Source: Rhizomicrobium sp.
GTDB lineage: Bacteria > Pseudomonadota > Alphaproteobacteria > Micropepsales > Micropepsaceae
Reading direction: 5' to 3'
Length of the DNA stretch: 64,000 nt
Assembly (NCBI GenBank): GCA_037200985.1
Contig: JBBCGJ010000001.1
Span: 1,588,756 to 1,652,755 of the forward strand
The notes beneath the pieces are model-generated. The model made no database searches. It was not told the origin of the DNA and worked only from the letters and a program-made list of their open reading frames with translations. Position numbers and translations under genes: made by a program. This document shows positions 26,953 to 35,067 of the stretch, one piece after another; positions within the stretch are counted from its first letter, which is position 1, and the number at the start of each line of letters is the position of its first letter.

Positions 26953-27966
26953 TCACGATCGCTTCTGCAACGTGATGGTGTCGTTTGCGTCGGTTGTCGC
27001 CTGGACAGGAAAATAACCCGTAATCGCGCTGACAAACGATCCGACATCGCCGGCATTGAAAACACCACTGATCCGGATCGACGCTGCCGCAGGATCAACA
27101 GCGATGGGATGATCTGTGTATCGGTTCACCCGCTCCACCGCCTCCCCTAGCGTCTCGCCACGAAATACCAGGTGCCCGGCTTCCCACGCTGTCGCGTCGG
27201 TCAAGTCCGCGGTTGACACCGCCGGTTTGATATCCGGTGCGGCGACGAGTTGCTGACCGGCAACAAGTGATACCGTTCGAACCGGGACCGGCGGCGCGGC
27301 GAGCGCCGGCGCCGCCGTATCCTTTATAAGCACGTGACCCTGAATGAGCGTCACGAGCACGGTCGATCCCAAGCGCTCGACATTGAACGACGTTCCCACC
27401 GCCACAACCGTCTTCGTCCCCGCCGTAACAGTGAAGGGACGCGTTACGTCGTGCGCAACGTCGAAGCGCGCCCTGCCCTTGTTCAGGACGATTGTTCGCG
27501 CCGCTTTGGAGTATCGGACATCAACCTCGCTGTCGGAATCGAGGGAGATGCGCGAGCCATCGGGCAGTGCCACCAAACGGCGTTCGCCAATCTCTGTCGC
27601 ATAGGAGTCCGGCTGCTGGCTGTAAACGTATAAGGCGCCGCCGCCCAACAGTGCGATCACCATCAGCGCGGCAGCAACACGCGTGACAGCGCGTGCAGTC
27701 AGCCAGCGTTTGAATCCCGCATTGCGCAAATGCGTAAGCGCGGAACGGCGCATGTCCAGAATGTTCGGCGTGGCGCCGAAGTCGTCGAGTGCCGTCATCG
27801 TACTTTCGACCGCCTTGAAAGCCCGGCAGTTTGTCGGATCGGCGACCCATTCCAGAAACTCCGCCGATATCTCGACCGCCGGATCCTCCTGAAGCCGCTT
27901 CCACCAAGCGGCTGCTATCTCCAGCCTCTCCTGGTCCTGCGAAGGCAAATTTCCGAAGATGCTCAT
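26953..27966 (-). CDS. fecR: FecR-family anti-sigma/signal transducer
   Basis: 337 residues. N-terminal cytoplasmic anti-sigma part (DUF4880-like, 'AAAWWKRLQEDPAVEISAEF' and 'EFLEWVADPTNCRAF'), one membrane helix near residue 100 ('VAAALMVIALLGGGALYVY'), and a periplasmic FecR domain ('GERRLVALPDGSRISLDSDS', 'GTSFNVERLGSTVLVTLIQG'). The C-terminal region 'GVFNAGDVGSFVSAITGYFP' should contact the receptor STN domain. It overlaps fecI by four bases and precedes the receptors, so it relays the receptor state to FecI. An additional copy of its 3' end lies at 21719-21812. Confidence 0.9.
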   Translation of the reverse strand: MSIFGNLPSQDQERLEIAAAWWKRLQEDPAVEISAEFLEWVADPTNCRAFKAVESTMTALDDFGATPNILDMRRSALTHLRNAGFKRWLTARAVTRVAAALMVIALLGGGALYVYSQQPDSYATEIGERRLVALPDGSRISLDSDSEVDVRYSKAARTIVLNKGRARFDVAHDVTRPFTVTAGTKTVVAVGTSFNVERLGSTVLVTLIQGHVLIKDTAAPALAAPPVPVRTVSLVAGQQLVAAPDIKPAVSTADLTDATAWEAGHLVFRGETLGEAVERVNRYTDHPIAVDPAAASIRISGVFNAGDVGSFVSAITGYFPVQATTDANDTITLQKRS

Positions 27967-28514
27967 GATCGGAATGCCCGAGCGGACAGATGTGCCACCG
28001 CGCGCAGCACGTGTTTTTCGACGGCGCTGATGGAAATGCCATGCAGATTGGCGATATCGCGATGATGGACATTCTCCATGCGCGACAGCAAGAAGATTTC
28101 GCGGGTGCGTTCGCTCAGCTCTGCCAACGCGTCCTCGATATCCCTAAGCGCTTCCTTGCCCGCTAAAACGCGCTCTGGCGTGCGATCCTCAACAAGAATT
28201 GTGGGCGTCGCGACACTATCTGACTGATCTGATAGCGTGCGATGCGCGTTCATGTGCCGCGAGGTCCGGTGGCGATGCCAATCGTTCAGCGCACTTGCCG
28301 CGATCTTGAAGACGTAGGCTTCGATGGTCTCGCCGCCGTTCTGGTCGGGACGGCGCGTGAGGCGGACGAAGACTTCCTGCGTCAGATCCTCGGCATCGCC
28401 CCTGTCGCGAACTCGCCGCAGAAAATATGCCGTTAGGGGCGCACGAAAGCGCCGATCAAGCCCCGGCCAAGCCTGATCCTTCTGCTTGTCGCTGTCGTGT
28501 TGTCGATCCGACAT
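27963..28514 (-). CDS. fecI: FecI-family ECF sigma factor
   Basis: 183 residues. Sigma-2 region ('FLRRVRDRGDAEDLTQEVFVRL') and sigma-4 region ('LSERTREIFLLSRMENVHHR' followed by 'DIANLHGISISAVEKHVLRA') are both complete. It should direct RNA polymerase to the receptor operon when FecR is triggered by ligand-loaded receptor. First gene of fecI-fecR-TBDR2-S9-TBDR1. An IS630 element lies immediately upstream (right end of its promoter region), which may have changed or removed its native regulation. Confidence 0.92.
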   Translation of the reverse strand: MSDRQHDSDKQKDQAWPGLDRRFRAPLTAYFLRRVRDRGDAEDLTQEVFVRLTRRPDQNGGETIEAYVFKIAASALNDWHRHRTSRHMNAHRTLSDQSDSVATPTILVEDRTPERVLAGKEALRDIEDALAELSERTREIFLLSRMENVHHRDIANLHGISISAVEKHVLRAVAHLSARAFRS

Positions 28515-28538
28515 GGTGGCGAATATCCCTGTCTAATA

Positions 28539-29700
28539 CCAACGGCCTTAGTTTCTGACTCGTGAGGATTCAACGCGGCCGCTGTCTGTGATTCGCTTTG
28601 CGAGGTGATTCGCGAAGGGGATCGGCGATGGCGATCAAGATTTTGCGTTCGGAACACAGTGCTTCGGATTTGCGGCGGGAGGCGGCCAAGACGCGGCACG
28701 CCGATCAGGCTCGCCGGTTGCTGGCGCTGGCACTGGTGCTGGAAGGCACGTCTCGCACGGACGCGGCAACGGCGTGCGGCATGGATCGCCAGACGCTGCG
28801 CGACTGGGTGCATCGCTATAATGCGTCAGGCATCGATGGTCTTGTCGACCGCAAGGCTCCAGGCCCAACGCCCCGGCTGACGGAGCAGCAGGAGGCTGAA
28901 CTTGTCCAGATTGTGGAGCAAGGTCCCGATCTTGCGAACGACGGTATGGTGCGCTGGCGCCGCGTCGATCTTCGCGACGTGATCGCCGCGCGCTTTGGCG
29001 TTGCGCTTCACGAGCGCACCGTGGGCAAGGTGCTGGATCGTCTCAACTTCAGCCATATGTCGGTTCGCCCGCGCCATCCCAAAGCAGACGCCGATGCCCA
29101 AGAGGCGTTCAAAAAAACTTCGCGCAGCTTGTCGATCGCGCCTTGCCGGATGCCGCCAAAACCAAGCCGGTCGAGATCTGGTTCCAGGATGAAGCCCGGA
29201 TCGGCCAGAAGGGAAGCTTGACCAGAATGTGGGCGCGGCGCGGGACACGCCCCACCGCGCCGCGCGATCAGCGCTACAAGTGGGCCTACCTCTTCGGCGC
29301 GGTCTGTCCCGAGCGCGCCTGTGCCGCCGGTCTGGTTCTTCCTTGCGCCAATACCAGGGCGATGACGGCGCACCTCAAGGAGATCAGCCGGGCCGTCAGG
29401 CCAGGCGCCCATGCTGTCCTGGTCATGGACGGCGCTGGCTATCACGAGAAAGCCATCACCCACCTGCCGTCCAACATCTCGCTGCTGACGTTGCCGGCAT
29501 ACGCCCCCGAACTCAACCCGGTCGAGAATGTCTGGCAGTTCCTGCGCCAGAACCATCTCGCAAACCGCGTCTTCAAAGACTACGACGCCATCCTCGATGC
29601 TTGTTGCGACGCTTGGCGAAGCTTCCTCAGAAACCCAGACAATATCGCCTCGATAACCCAAAGATCATGGGCCAAATGTGTCAACCACTGAGGCCGTTGG
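28539..29700 (+). mobile_element. IS630-family insertion sequence
   Basis: Ends CCAACGGCCTTAG and, inverted, CTGAGGCCGTTGG, each flanked by TA as expected for IS630/Tc1-type insertion with TA duplication. It contains a single transposase gene in two frames. It sits only 24 bases upstream of the fecI start codon. Confidence 0.85.
28628..29691 (+). CDS. IS630 transposase, two frames joined by a -1 shift at an A7 run
   Basis: N-terminal helix-turn-helix region ('RTDAATACGMDRQTLRDWVH' then 'RYNASGIDGLVDRKAPG') in one frame; DDE catalytic domain in the next, with Asp in 'IWFQDEARIGQKG', Asp in 'VLVMDGAGYHEKA' and Glu in 'APELNPVENVWQFLRQ'. The frames meet at TTCAAAAAAACTTC near 29108-29120. A -1 slip there gives EAFKKNFAQLVDRALPDAAK, which restores a continuous 354-residue transposase. 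Recoding on A-runs is known in several IS families. A sequencing indel or a real inactivating mutation cannot be excluded. Confidence 0.85.
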
Positions 29701-29797
29701 TATAATCATAGACAAAGGTCCACCGACACTGAAACAAACATTTCAAGTGAGGATTGCTGCGCGCATTGCGTTTATATCCGGTGTGGGGCTGTTTGAC

Positions 29798-30124
29798 CTA
29801 TCGAGTATCGTCCCGCCGCCGGCTCCAGACGAGCCGCGCCTCCCTGCCCTCGTCCGCGGCAAATAGGGCTGCTGTGATGGCCTCTGGCCAGGAGGGATCG
29901 TCCAATCGGACGCTGAGATAGTCCTTGGGATTATCACCCCCGGACCGTCGTTGCCAGGCCGCACCAATCTCTGACTTCCCGGCAAACACACGAAATGCCG
30001 GCGCCTGCTCATTCTCCCGGTTGTCATTGGGGACCAGGCGAACCTTGGTCTCGATGGTGAGCGTATGAATCGTCCCGCTCCAGCCGCCATCCTTGCTGGG
30101 TGTGAACGTGCCGATCTGTGCCAT
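29798..30124 (-). CDS. DUF736 family protein
   Basis: 108 residues, DUF736: 'MAQIGTFTPSKDGGWSGTIH', 'PAFRVFAGKSEIGAAWQR' and 'GGDNPKDYLSVRLDDPSWP'. Small proteins of this family are common cargo of conjugative plasmids and ICEs of alphaproteobacteria; their function is not established. Eleven bases separate it from the DUF2274 gene upstream, in the same direction. Part of a degraded conjugative segment. Confidence 0.85.
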   Translation of the reverse strand: MAQIGTFTPSKDGGWSGTIHTLTIETKVRLVPNDNRENEQAPAFRVFAGKSEIGAAWQRRSGGDNPKDYLSVRLDDPSWPEAITAALFAADEGREARLVWSRRRDDTR

Positions 30125-30135
30125 GCCGGCTCCTT

Positions 30136-30414
30136 TCAGGTTTTCGAGGTCTCATCGCCGCTGTTGCGGCGTGCTGATCGTGATGGCGGTGAGGCACCGT
30201 CCTCCTTCATCGCCTTGGAAAAGTTTCGGTCGCTTTCGAGGAAGCCCTGCAACATGTAGGGGATGAGTTCAGCGATGGTCTCGTCCTCGCCATAGCTCTC
30301 GCGATAGAGATCCGCATAGGCGCGCAGCGCGTTGTTTAGCGCCGGCTGCACCGTGATGGTGATCTTCACCGGATTGCGATCGGGTAGTCTTTGCAGCTTA
30401 AGTTCGGCAGCCAT
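30136..30414 (-). CDS. DUF2274 family protein
   Basis: 92 residues: 'LKLQRLPDRNPVKITITVQP' followed by 'ALNNALRAYADLYRESYGEDE' and 'LIPYMLQGFLESDRNFSKAM'. In Trb-type conjugative elements this gene normally follows trbI, as it does here (five bases after the trbI remnant). The protein looks intact although its operon is broken. Role unknown, presumed to accompany the mating-pair formation apparatus. Confidence 0.85.
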   Translation of the reverse strand: MAAELKLQRLPDRNPVKITITVQPALNNALRAYADLYRESYGEDETIAELIPYMLQGFLESDRNFSKAMKEDGASPPSRSARRNSGDETSKT

Positions 30415-30419
30415 GGTCT

Positions 30420-30845
30420 TTATCCCGCGTAGGGCCGTGGAAACACTATATCTTTCGTGACGATGACCCGGAGCGGCCAGCCCGGCCGCACGGTGATCGT
30501 CGGCTGGATGTTCAAGTTCTTCTCGGTGAGCTGCTGTCCGGCCTGGTTGACGCTATCCTGTGTCGATTGCCGGATCGCCGTAACAAGATCGCTCTGACCG
30601 CTCAAGGTGAGTTGCGTGCTGACACCCAAGAGTGTCGAGAGCGCCACGCCCTTGAGCAACGCCCAAGTATGATAATCTACATCGTCTTCCAGGCCCGCGT
30701 AGCCGGAGGTGTCGCTGGCGGGCACGTTGTCGATCTGCACCGACGAGCCGTCGGGCATGATGATGCGCTGCCAGACGACCAGCGCACGGCGCTGCCCGAA
30801 TGCGACCACGGAATCGTAGGAGCCGACCAGGCGCGCACCTTGCGG
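30420..30845 (-). pseudogene. trbI 3' fragment (conjugal transfer protein)
   Basis: Encodes the C-terminal half of TrbI/VirB10, the envelope-spanning scaffold of the conjugation secretion channel: 'PQGARLVGSYDSVVAFGQRR', 'QIDNVPASDTSGYAGLEDDV', 'LLGVSTQLTLSG' and the C-terminal 'RPGWPLRVIVTKDIVF'. The first half, including the membrane anchor and proline-rich region, is missing. Immediately upstream the sequence turns into the 5' part of ardC in another frame, so a deletion joined the two. No functional TrbI can be made. Confidence 0.88.
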
Positions 30846-31045
30846 ACGGAATAGAACTTGCGGGTTGCGGCGCTGCGCGGCAGGCCAAGCGCGACATTGG
30901 AAGATTGCCAAGGCCGCACCCAAGGCACACAACCCTGTTCCAGTTCGCGGACGATGCGGTCGGTGACTTCTTCATAGAGGGAAGTCTTAGCGCCAGCGTC
31001 AGGACGGCTCGCGCCGCTGGCTGGCTGCTGGTGGGTCTGGCTCAT
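30846..31045 (-). pseudogene. ardC 5' fragment (antirestriction protein)
   Basis: The start at 31045 follows a perfect AGGAGG. The product begins 'MSQTHQQPASGASRPDAG' and continues 'YEEVTDRIVRELEQGCVPWV' with 'GLPRSAATRKFYS', the N-terminal (DUF1738/ssDNA-binding) part of ArdC-like antirestriction proteins. It breaks off near 30850, where trbI sequence follows out of frame. ArdC normally protects incoming conjugative DNA from host restriction; the metallopeptidase half is gone here. Confidence 0.85.
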
Positions 31046-31176
31046 AAGGTGCCTCCTGCTCGGACCTCGCGCCCGCAATTCCCCGGAAGCGGGGTGGGCG
31101 GCGTCTTCGACCGGAGAGGCCCGCCGTCAGAGGGGTGGCGCATCCGAAGGAGCGGAGCGCATGTGTGGACGGCCCC

Positions 31177-31425
31177 GGTTTGGCAAGGAGATTTTGGGCT
31201 GTGACGGGAGCGGTGGATGCGGTCATGTGTACGGCCTTTTGGTGCGGTACGCGGACCGCTGGCCCTGATGAAATCCGCGGACGCGCCATTCCATCAGCGA
31301 AGCGGGCTCGAAGGCTCCTTGCGCTTTGCGAATTGAGCGGTCCCCGGCTCGACCGGTTCGTCGTCATGGCTCAAGCATTTCCCTGCCTTCCCGGAGCGGT
31401 TTGCGCCCCGGGAATTGCGTGTGCC
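31177..31425 (-). ncRNA. candidate IS1111 guide (bridge/seek) RNA region
   Basis: 249-base noncoding segment between the transposase stop and the inner edge of the inverted repeat. IS110-family elements encode a structured RNA that pairs with target and donor DNA; in the IS1111 subgroup it lies downstream of the transposase. Its size and position fit. I cannot assign the loops by eye, so the boundaries are those of the gap, not of a transcript. Confidence 0.5.
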
Positions 31426-32445
31426 CTATGCGGTGAGGGGCCTGCGGTAGGTTCCGCCTTTGACCAGGATCGCCCAGACGATACGGGCCATTTTGTTGGC
31501 GAGGGCGACGGCGGCGACGAGTGCCGGCCTGCGGCCGAGCAGCGAGAGCAGCCAGGGCGAGGCCTTTTCGGGATCGGTCCGTGCGCGCCGGATCATGGCA
31601 AAGGCACCCATCACGAAGAGGGTCCTCAAGGTCCGGTCGCCGGCCTTGGTGATGCGGCCGAGCCTGGTCTTTCCGCCGGAGGAGTCCTGTTTGGGCGTCA
31701 ACCCGACCCAGGCGGCGAAATCGCGGCCCGAGGCGAAGCGCGAGACATCGCCTGCCAACGCCGTGACCGTGCTGGCGGTGATCGGTCCGACGCCCGGGAT
31801 CGTGCGCAAGCGTTTGCAGGCTTCGTTCGTCTCGGTGTCGGCGGCGATCTTGCGGTCGAGGCCGACGAGGCGCGCCTCGACGGCTCGGATGGCAGCGGCC
31901 ATCATGGCGTAGACATCGCGCGCAAGCTCCGGAATGCGGGCGTCGCCGGCCTGGGCGATCTTGAGGATCTCGTTGGCGCCGCGTTGCCCTTGCGCGGACA
32001 CGATGCCGAACTCGGCCAGACCGGCTCGAAGGGCATTGAGCATGGCGGTACGCTGGCCCACCAGCTGGGTGCGGACCCGATGGACCAATGCCAAAGCCTG
32101 GGCCTGCGGCGTCTTGATCGGCACGAACCGCATGGTCGGCCGCGTCACCGCCTCGCAGATCGCCTCGGCATCGGCGGCGTCGTTCTTCTGCCGCTTCACA
32201 TAAGGCTTCACATAGTGCGCCGGCATCAGCCGCACCTCGTGGCCCAGCGCCGTGAGCTGCCGTGCCCAATGGTGGGCCGTGCCGCACGCTTCGATCCCTA
32301 TCAGGCAGGGCGGGAGCCGCTCGAAGAACGCGAGAACCCGGCTGCGCGCCAGGCGCTGACGAACGACCACGGCGCCGGCGCCATCAACGCCGTGTACCTG
32401 AAACACCGACTTCGCAATATCCAATCCGATCGTGCTAACTTGCAT
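31426..32445 (-). CDS. IS110-family transposase (DEDD recombinase)
   Basis: 339 residues from ATG 32445 after AAGGAG. N-terminal RuvC-like DEDD domain: 'TIGLDIAKSVFQVHGVDGAG' (first Asp), 'CLIGIEACGTAHHWAR' (Glu), 'VKRQKNDAADAEAICEAVTR' (Asp pair). C-terminal transposase_20 domain: 'LRTIPGVGPITASTVTALAG', 'FAAWVGLTPKQDSSGGKTRL' and a serine-containing tail. Frame intact, so the IS may be active. Confidence 0.92.
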   Translation of the reverse strand: MQVSTIGLDIAKSVFQVHGVDGAGAVVVRQRLARSRVLAFFERLPPCLIGIEACGTAHHWARQLTALGHEVRLMPAHYVKPYVKRQKNDAADAEAICEAVTRPTMRFVPIKTPQAQALALVHRVRTQLVGQRTAMLNALRAGLAEFGIVSAQGQRGANEILKIAQAGDARIPELARDVYAMMAAAIRAVEARLVGLDRKIAADTETNEACKRLRTIPGVGPITASTVTALAGDVSRFASGRDFAAWVGLTPKQDSSGGKTRLGRITKAGDRTLRTLFVMGAFAMIRRARTDPEKASPWLLSLLGRRPALVAAVALANKMARIVWAILVKGGTYRRPLTA

Positions 32446-32520
32446 GGGGCGGCTCCTTCCCGTGTGGGTCCTGAAACGGCCACACCTTGGCACATCGATG
32501 TCGTAAGGAGGGGCCGTCCA

Positions 32521-32921
32521 CCCCATCAGCGGAGCACCCGTAGCGCAGCGCAGGGTTGCGCCACCCCGCGGTGGGCCTAGCAGGGAGCGCCGCCCGCCCC
32601 GCGGAGGGGAATTGCACTTGAACAAAGCCGGCGCGCGGCAGCGCGGCGTCCGTAGCAATTGCGCCAGGGGGCGACGCGCGAAGCGCCGAGACGGCGACTT
32701 TGCCGGCTCGGTTCACGAGCACCCGGCCGCGCGGCGTTAGCCGCGCGGGGCGTCCGAATCCCGCTTGGCCATCACGGGCACCTACACATGGCTGGAACGC
32801 AGAGTACGTCAGGCACCCAGCCGGGCGGATGTAACACCCCGGCACTTTCGGCTCCTATAGTCTGAGGGCCGCGTGCCTTCGTCCGACGCCAATAGCGGTG
32901 TCACAAACCTTGGAGACGAAA
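32521..32921. other. gene-free GC-rich region with hairpins
   Basis: About 400 bases with no supported gene. It contains a perfect 9-bp hairpin with a four-base loop, CCGCGCGGC-GTTA-GCCGCGCGG, near 32733-32754, and several smaller GC palindromes. It lies between the IS110 element and a GHKL ATPase gene; the latter's promoter is presumably in the last 100 bases, with GGAGACGAAA as ribosome site just before 32922. Confidence 0.5.
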
Positions 32922-34799
32922 ATGGAAGCCAACGACAGCGAAAATCTGAATGTAAACGACGCGACCGACGGTCCCGATGATGTCGGAGAAAAATTCAGCC
33001 CCAATTGGGCTGGTGATGCTCCGCGCGGGGGCCGTGCGGTTCTGACGCGCATCTTGAAGGAGTCGGCCACCGTCCCTCTCTTCTTCGCGCAAACCCTCGT
33101 CCAATCCCTGCGCGATGTTGGCTACAACACGACGACTTCGGCGTTGTGCGAACACGTCGACAACGCAATCGAAGCCGGCGCGACCGAGATTCGCATCTTT
33201 TTCCGGCAGTTCGGCCGCAAGGGCGCCTACGAGACCGACACCCTCGTCTATGACAACGGCAAAGGCATGCCGGCGAATGTGCTGAAGGTTGCGACGTCCT
33301 TTGGCGGTTCAATGAGTTACGGCAACCGCAAGGGCATTGGCCGGTTTGGCATGGGCATGAAAACCGCGGCCCTCAGCATGAGTCCCGTGATCGAACTCTA
33401 CTCGTGGCAGGAGCTGCGAGCGTTTTACAACATGACGCTCGATACGAACGAGATCGGCCGGGACAAGAGCAATCTCGTCAGTTTGCCGGAACCAACCTTC
33501 AACTCCGCCCTTCCAGCACCGGTAGCCGAGATGTTCTCGCGCGCAATGGGTTTTCCGAAGGATGCTTCGGAGCAACATTTGGTCGCGCCCGCCGAGACCG
33601 ACGTCTATGAGCGGTTGGGACCCCATGGCACGATCGTTTTCATGCCCGATTGCGACCGTCTCACCTACGCGACCGATCGCAAGCTGGTAGAAGACTGCGT
33701 GAAGGAAATGGCGCGCGTCTATCGCCGGCAGATTTCCAAGGGCCTGCGCCTCTACATCAATAACCGCCTTACGCAAGCGGTTGATCCCACATATTCCATG
33801 CCGTCCGCGCGCCATACCGCAGTGGAAGGCCTCGGTGCCAAGACAAGCCGGTTGATTGTGGCGCGCACGGTGCAAATCCCACTGAGCGACACCACCACAG
33901 AGACGGCGCCGATACACGTCAAGCTATACGCGCTGCCGATCGAGGATTGGTCGAAACTGTCCAGAAAGGTGCAAAGCAGCGCCCTTCATCTGTTCGATGG
34001 TCAGGTCGTGTCAATCCTGCGCAACGATCGCGAGGTTCACGCCGGTTATCTACAGGGCGTGGTGGCCAAACACGGCGAAACACACTGGCTGCGCATCGAG
34101 ATCGACTTTTCAGGAGAACTGGATGAAGCCTTTGGTGTGGCCTCCAACAAACAGGGCGTCCGCCTCAAATCCTACGTTGCCGACCTGATCGCCGCCGCCA
34201 TTGACGGCGATATCAAGACAGTCCGCCAGGAGATCAGGCGCGTGCAGGCGAAGAATGCAACGGAAAAGGCCGGCGCAAAGCAGAGCACAAGTGAGGCCCG
34301 CGCAACCGAGGCCGATGCCTTTCAGCCACAACGGTTTGACACGCCGCTGACGCCGGAAGAACAGCAACAGATGGAGGCCAACTTGCGCGGCTTGGCCGTC
34401 GGGCTCAAGCGCGACGGCGAGACCGATGAGGAAGCCTATCAGCGCGTGGTCTCATCGCGGTATCTCATCACCTTCCGCGATGATCCGTACTGGCCGTTCT
34501 ATCATGTCGAACACAAGTTCGGTCGCGTGATCCTCACGATCAATACGGCGCATGCGTTCTTCACGCATCTCTACAAGCCGTTGATCGATCTGGAGATCAA
34601 GGAGGCCGTTGAAGGCGAGGCCCCGACGGATCAATCGGTTCCCCCAAGCAAAGGACCGATTTTGGCGCTGGAATTGCTGCTGCTCTCCATGGCGCGGGCA
34701 CAGAGTATGATGTCACTCGACAATGCGGAGGTCGCGAACACCTTTGAGACGTTCCGGCGCAGCTGGTCGGACACCTACCGCATCCAGTTGACGGCCTAG
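32922..34799 (+). CDS. GHKL-type ATPase (MORC/Hsp90-like), function unknown
   Basis: 625 residues from ATG 32922 (ribosome site GGAGACG). A GHKL ATP-binding domain fills about residues 50-200: N-box 'SALCEHVDNAIEAGATEIRI', G1 'VYDNGKGMP', G2 'RKGIGRFGMGMKTAALSMS'. A transducer-like region follows, then a C-terminal part containing 'QEIRRVQAKNATEKAGAK'. Such ATPases act as ATP-driven clamps on DNA or in defence. Its neighbours are remnants of a conjugative element, where stand-alone GHKL proteins of this sort are often carried. No partner nuclease is adjacent. Substrate unknown. Confidence 0.8.
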   Translation: MEANDSENLNVNDATDGPDDVGEKFSPNWAGDAPRGGRAVLTRILKESATVPLFFAQTLVQSLRDVGYNTTTSALCEHVDNAIEAGATEIRIFFRQFGRKGAYETDTLVYDNGKGMPANVLKVATSFGGSMSYGNRKGIGRFGMGMKTAALSMSPVIELYSWQELRAFYNMTLDTNEIGRDKSNLVSLPEPTFNSALPAPVAEMFSRAMGFPKDASEQHLVAPAETDVYERLGPHGTIVFMPDCDRLTYATDRKLVEDCVKEMARVYRRQISKGLRLYINNRLTQAVDPTYSMPSARHTAVEGLGAKTSRLIVARTVQIPLSDTTTETAPIHVKLYALPIEDWSKLSRKVQSSALHLFDGQVVSILRNDREVHAGYLQGVVAKHGETHWLRIEIDFSGELDEAFGVASNKQGVRLKSYVADLIAAAIDGDIKTVRQEIRRVQAKNATEKAGAKQSTSEARATEADAFQPQRFDTPLTPEEQQQMEANLRGLAVGLKRDGETDEEAYQRVVSSRYLITFRDDPYWPFYHVEHKFGRVILTINTAHAFFTHLYKPLIDLEIKEAVEGEAPTDQSVPPSKGPILALELLLLSMARAQSMMSLDNAEVANTFETFRRSWSDTYRIQLTA

Positions 34800-34808
34800 T
34801 TCGTTCGG

Positions 34809-34840
34809 TGTGGCGGCGCTCCCAGACGCGCCGCCACACC
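34809..34840 (+). terminator. hairpin after the GHKL ATPase gene
   Basis: Perfect 11-bp stem GTGTGGCGGCG / CGCCGCCACAC with a 10-base loop, starting 10 bases after the stop codon. No T-run follows, so it may act as a Rho-aided stop or a 3' end stabiliser. Confidence 0.5.
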
Positions 34841-35067
34841 TGTAGCGGTTCCGGCCTGTCCGCTCCTTAACAATGAGGGGCACCCCTCTGGCGCGACTGT
34901 TGTGGCTGCGCTATCTTACAACCGTTGCGTGGCAGACCCACCCAGGGTCCGGAACGCTTCATCTGACCAAAGCGCGTCTGATGAAGAACCCGGAACACCG
35001 AAGTGATGGCCCTCCATGCGGCGATCCCCAGACAACAGAGTCTGGATAAACCCTGGAGACACGAAAA

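Larger units (their letters stand above)
31166..32520 (-). mobile_element. IS110-family (IS1111-type) insertion sequence
   Basis: Transposase gene on the minus strand, bracketed by an 11-bp inverted repeat: TGGACGGCCCC at 31166-31176 and GGGGCCGTCCA at 32510-32520. Subterminal inverted repeats are typical of the IS1111 subgroup. The true tips lie a few bases outside these repeats and cannot be fixed from one copy. It has about 250 noncoding bases after the transposase and only about 65 before it. Confidence 0.8.

Noticed and set aside
31046-31160. Small minus-strand frame upstream of the ardC fragment
   Set aside because: Low-complexity, Arg/Pro-rich, spans the IS110 end and has no ribosome site.
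31135-32580. 481-codon plus-strand frame over the IS110 element
   Set aside because: Exact antisense of the transposase with no motif of its own.
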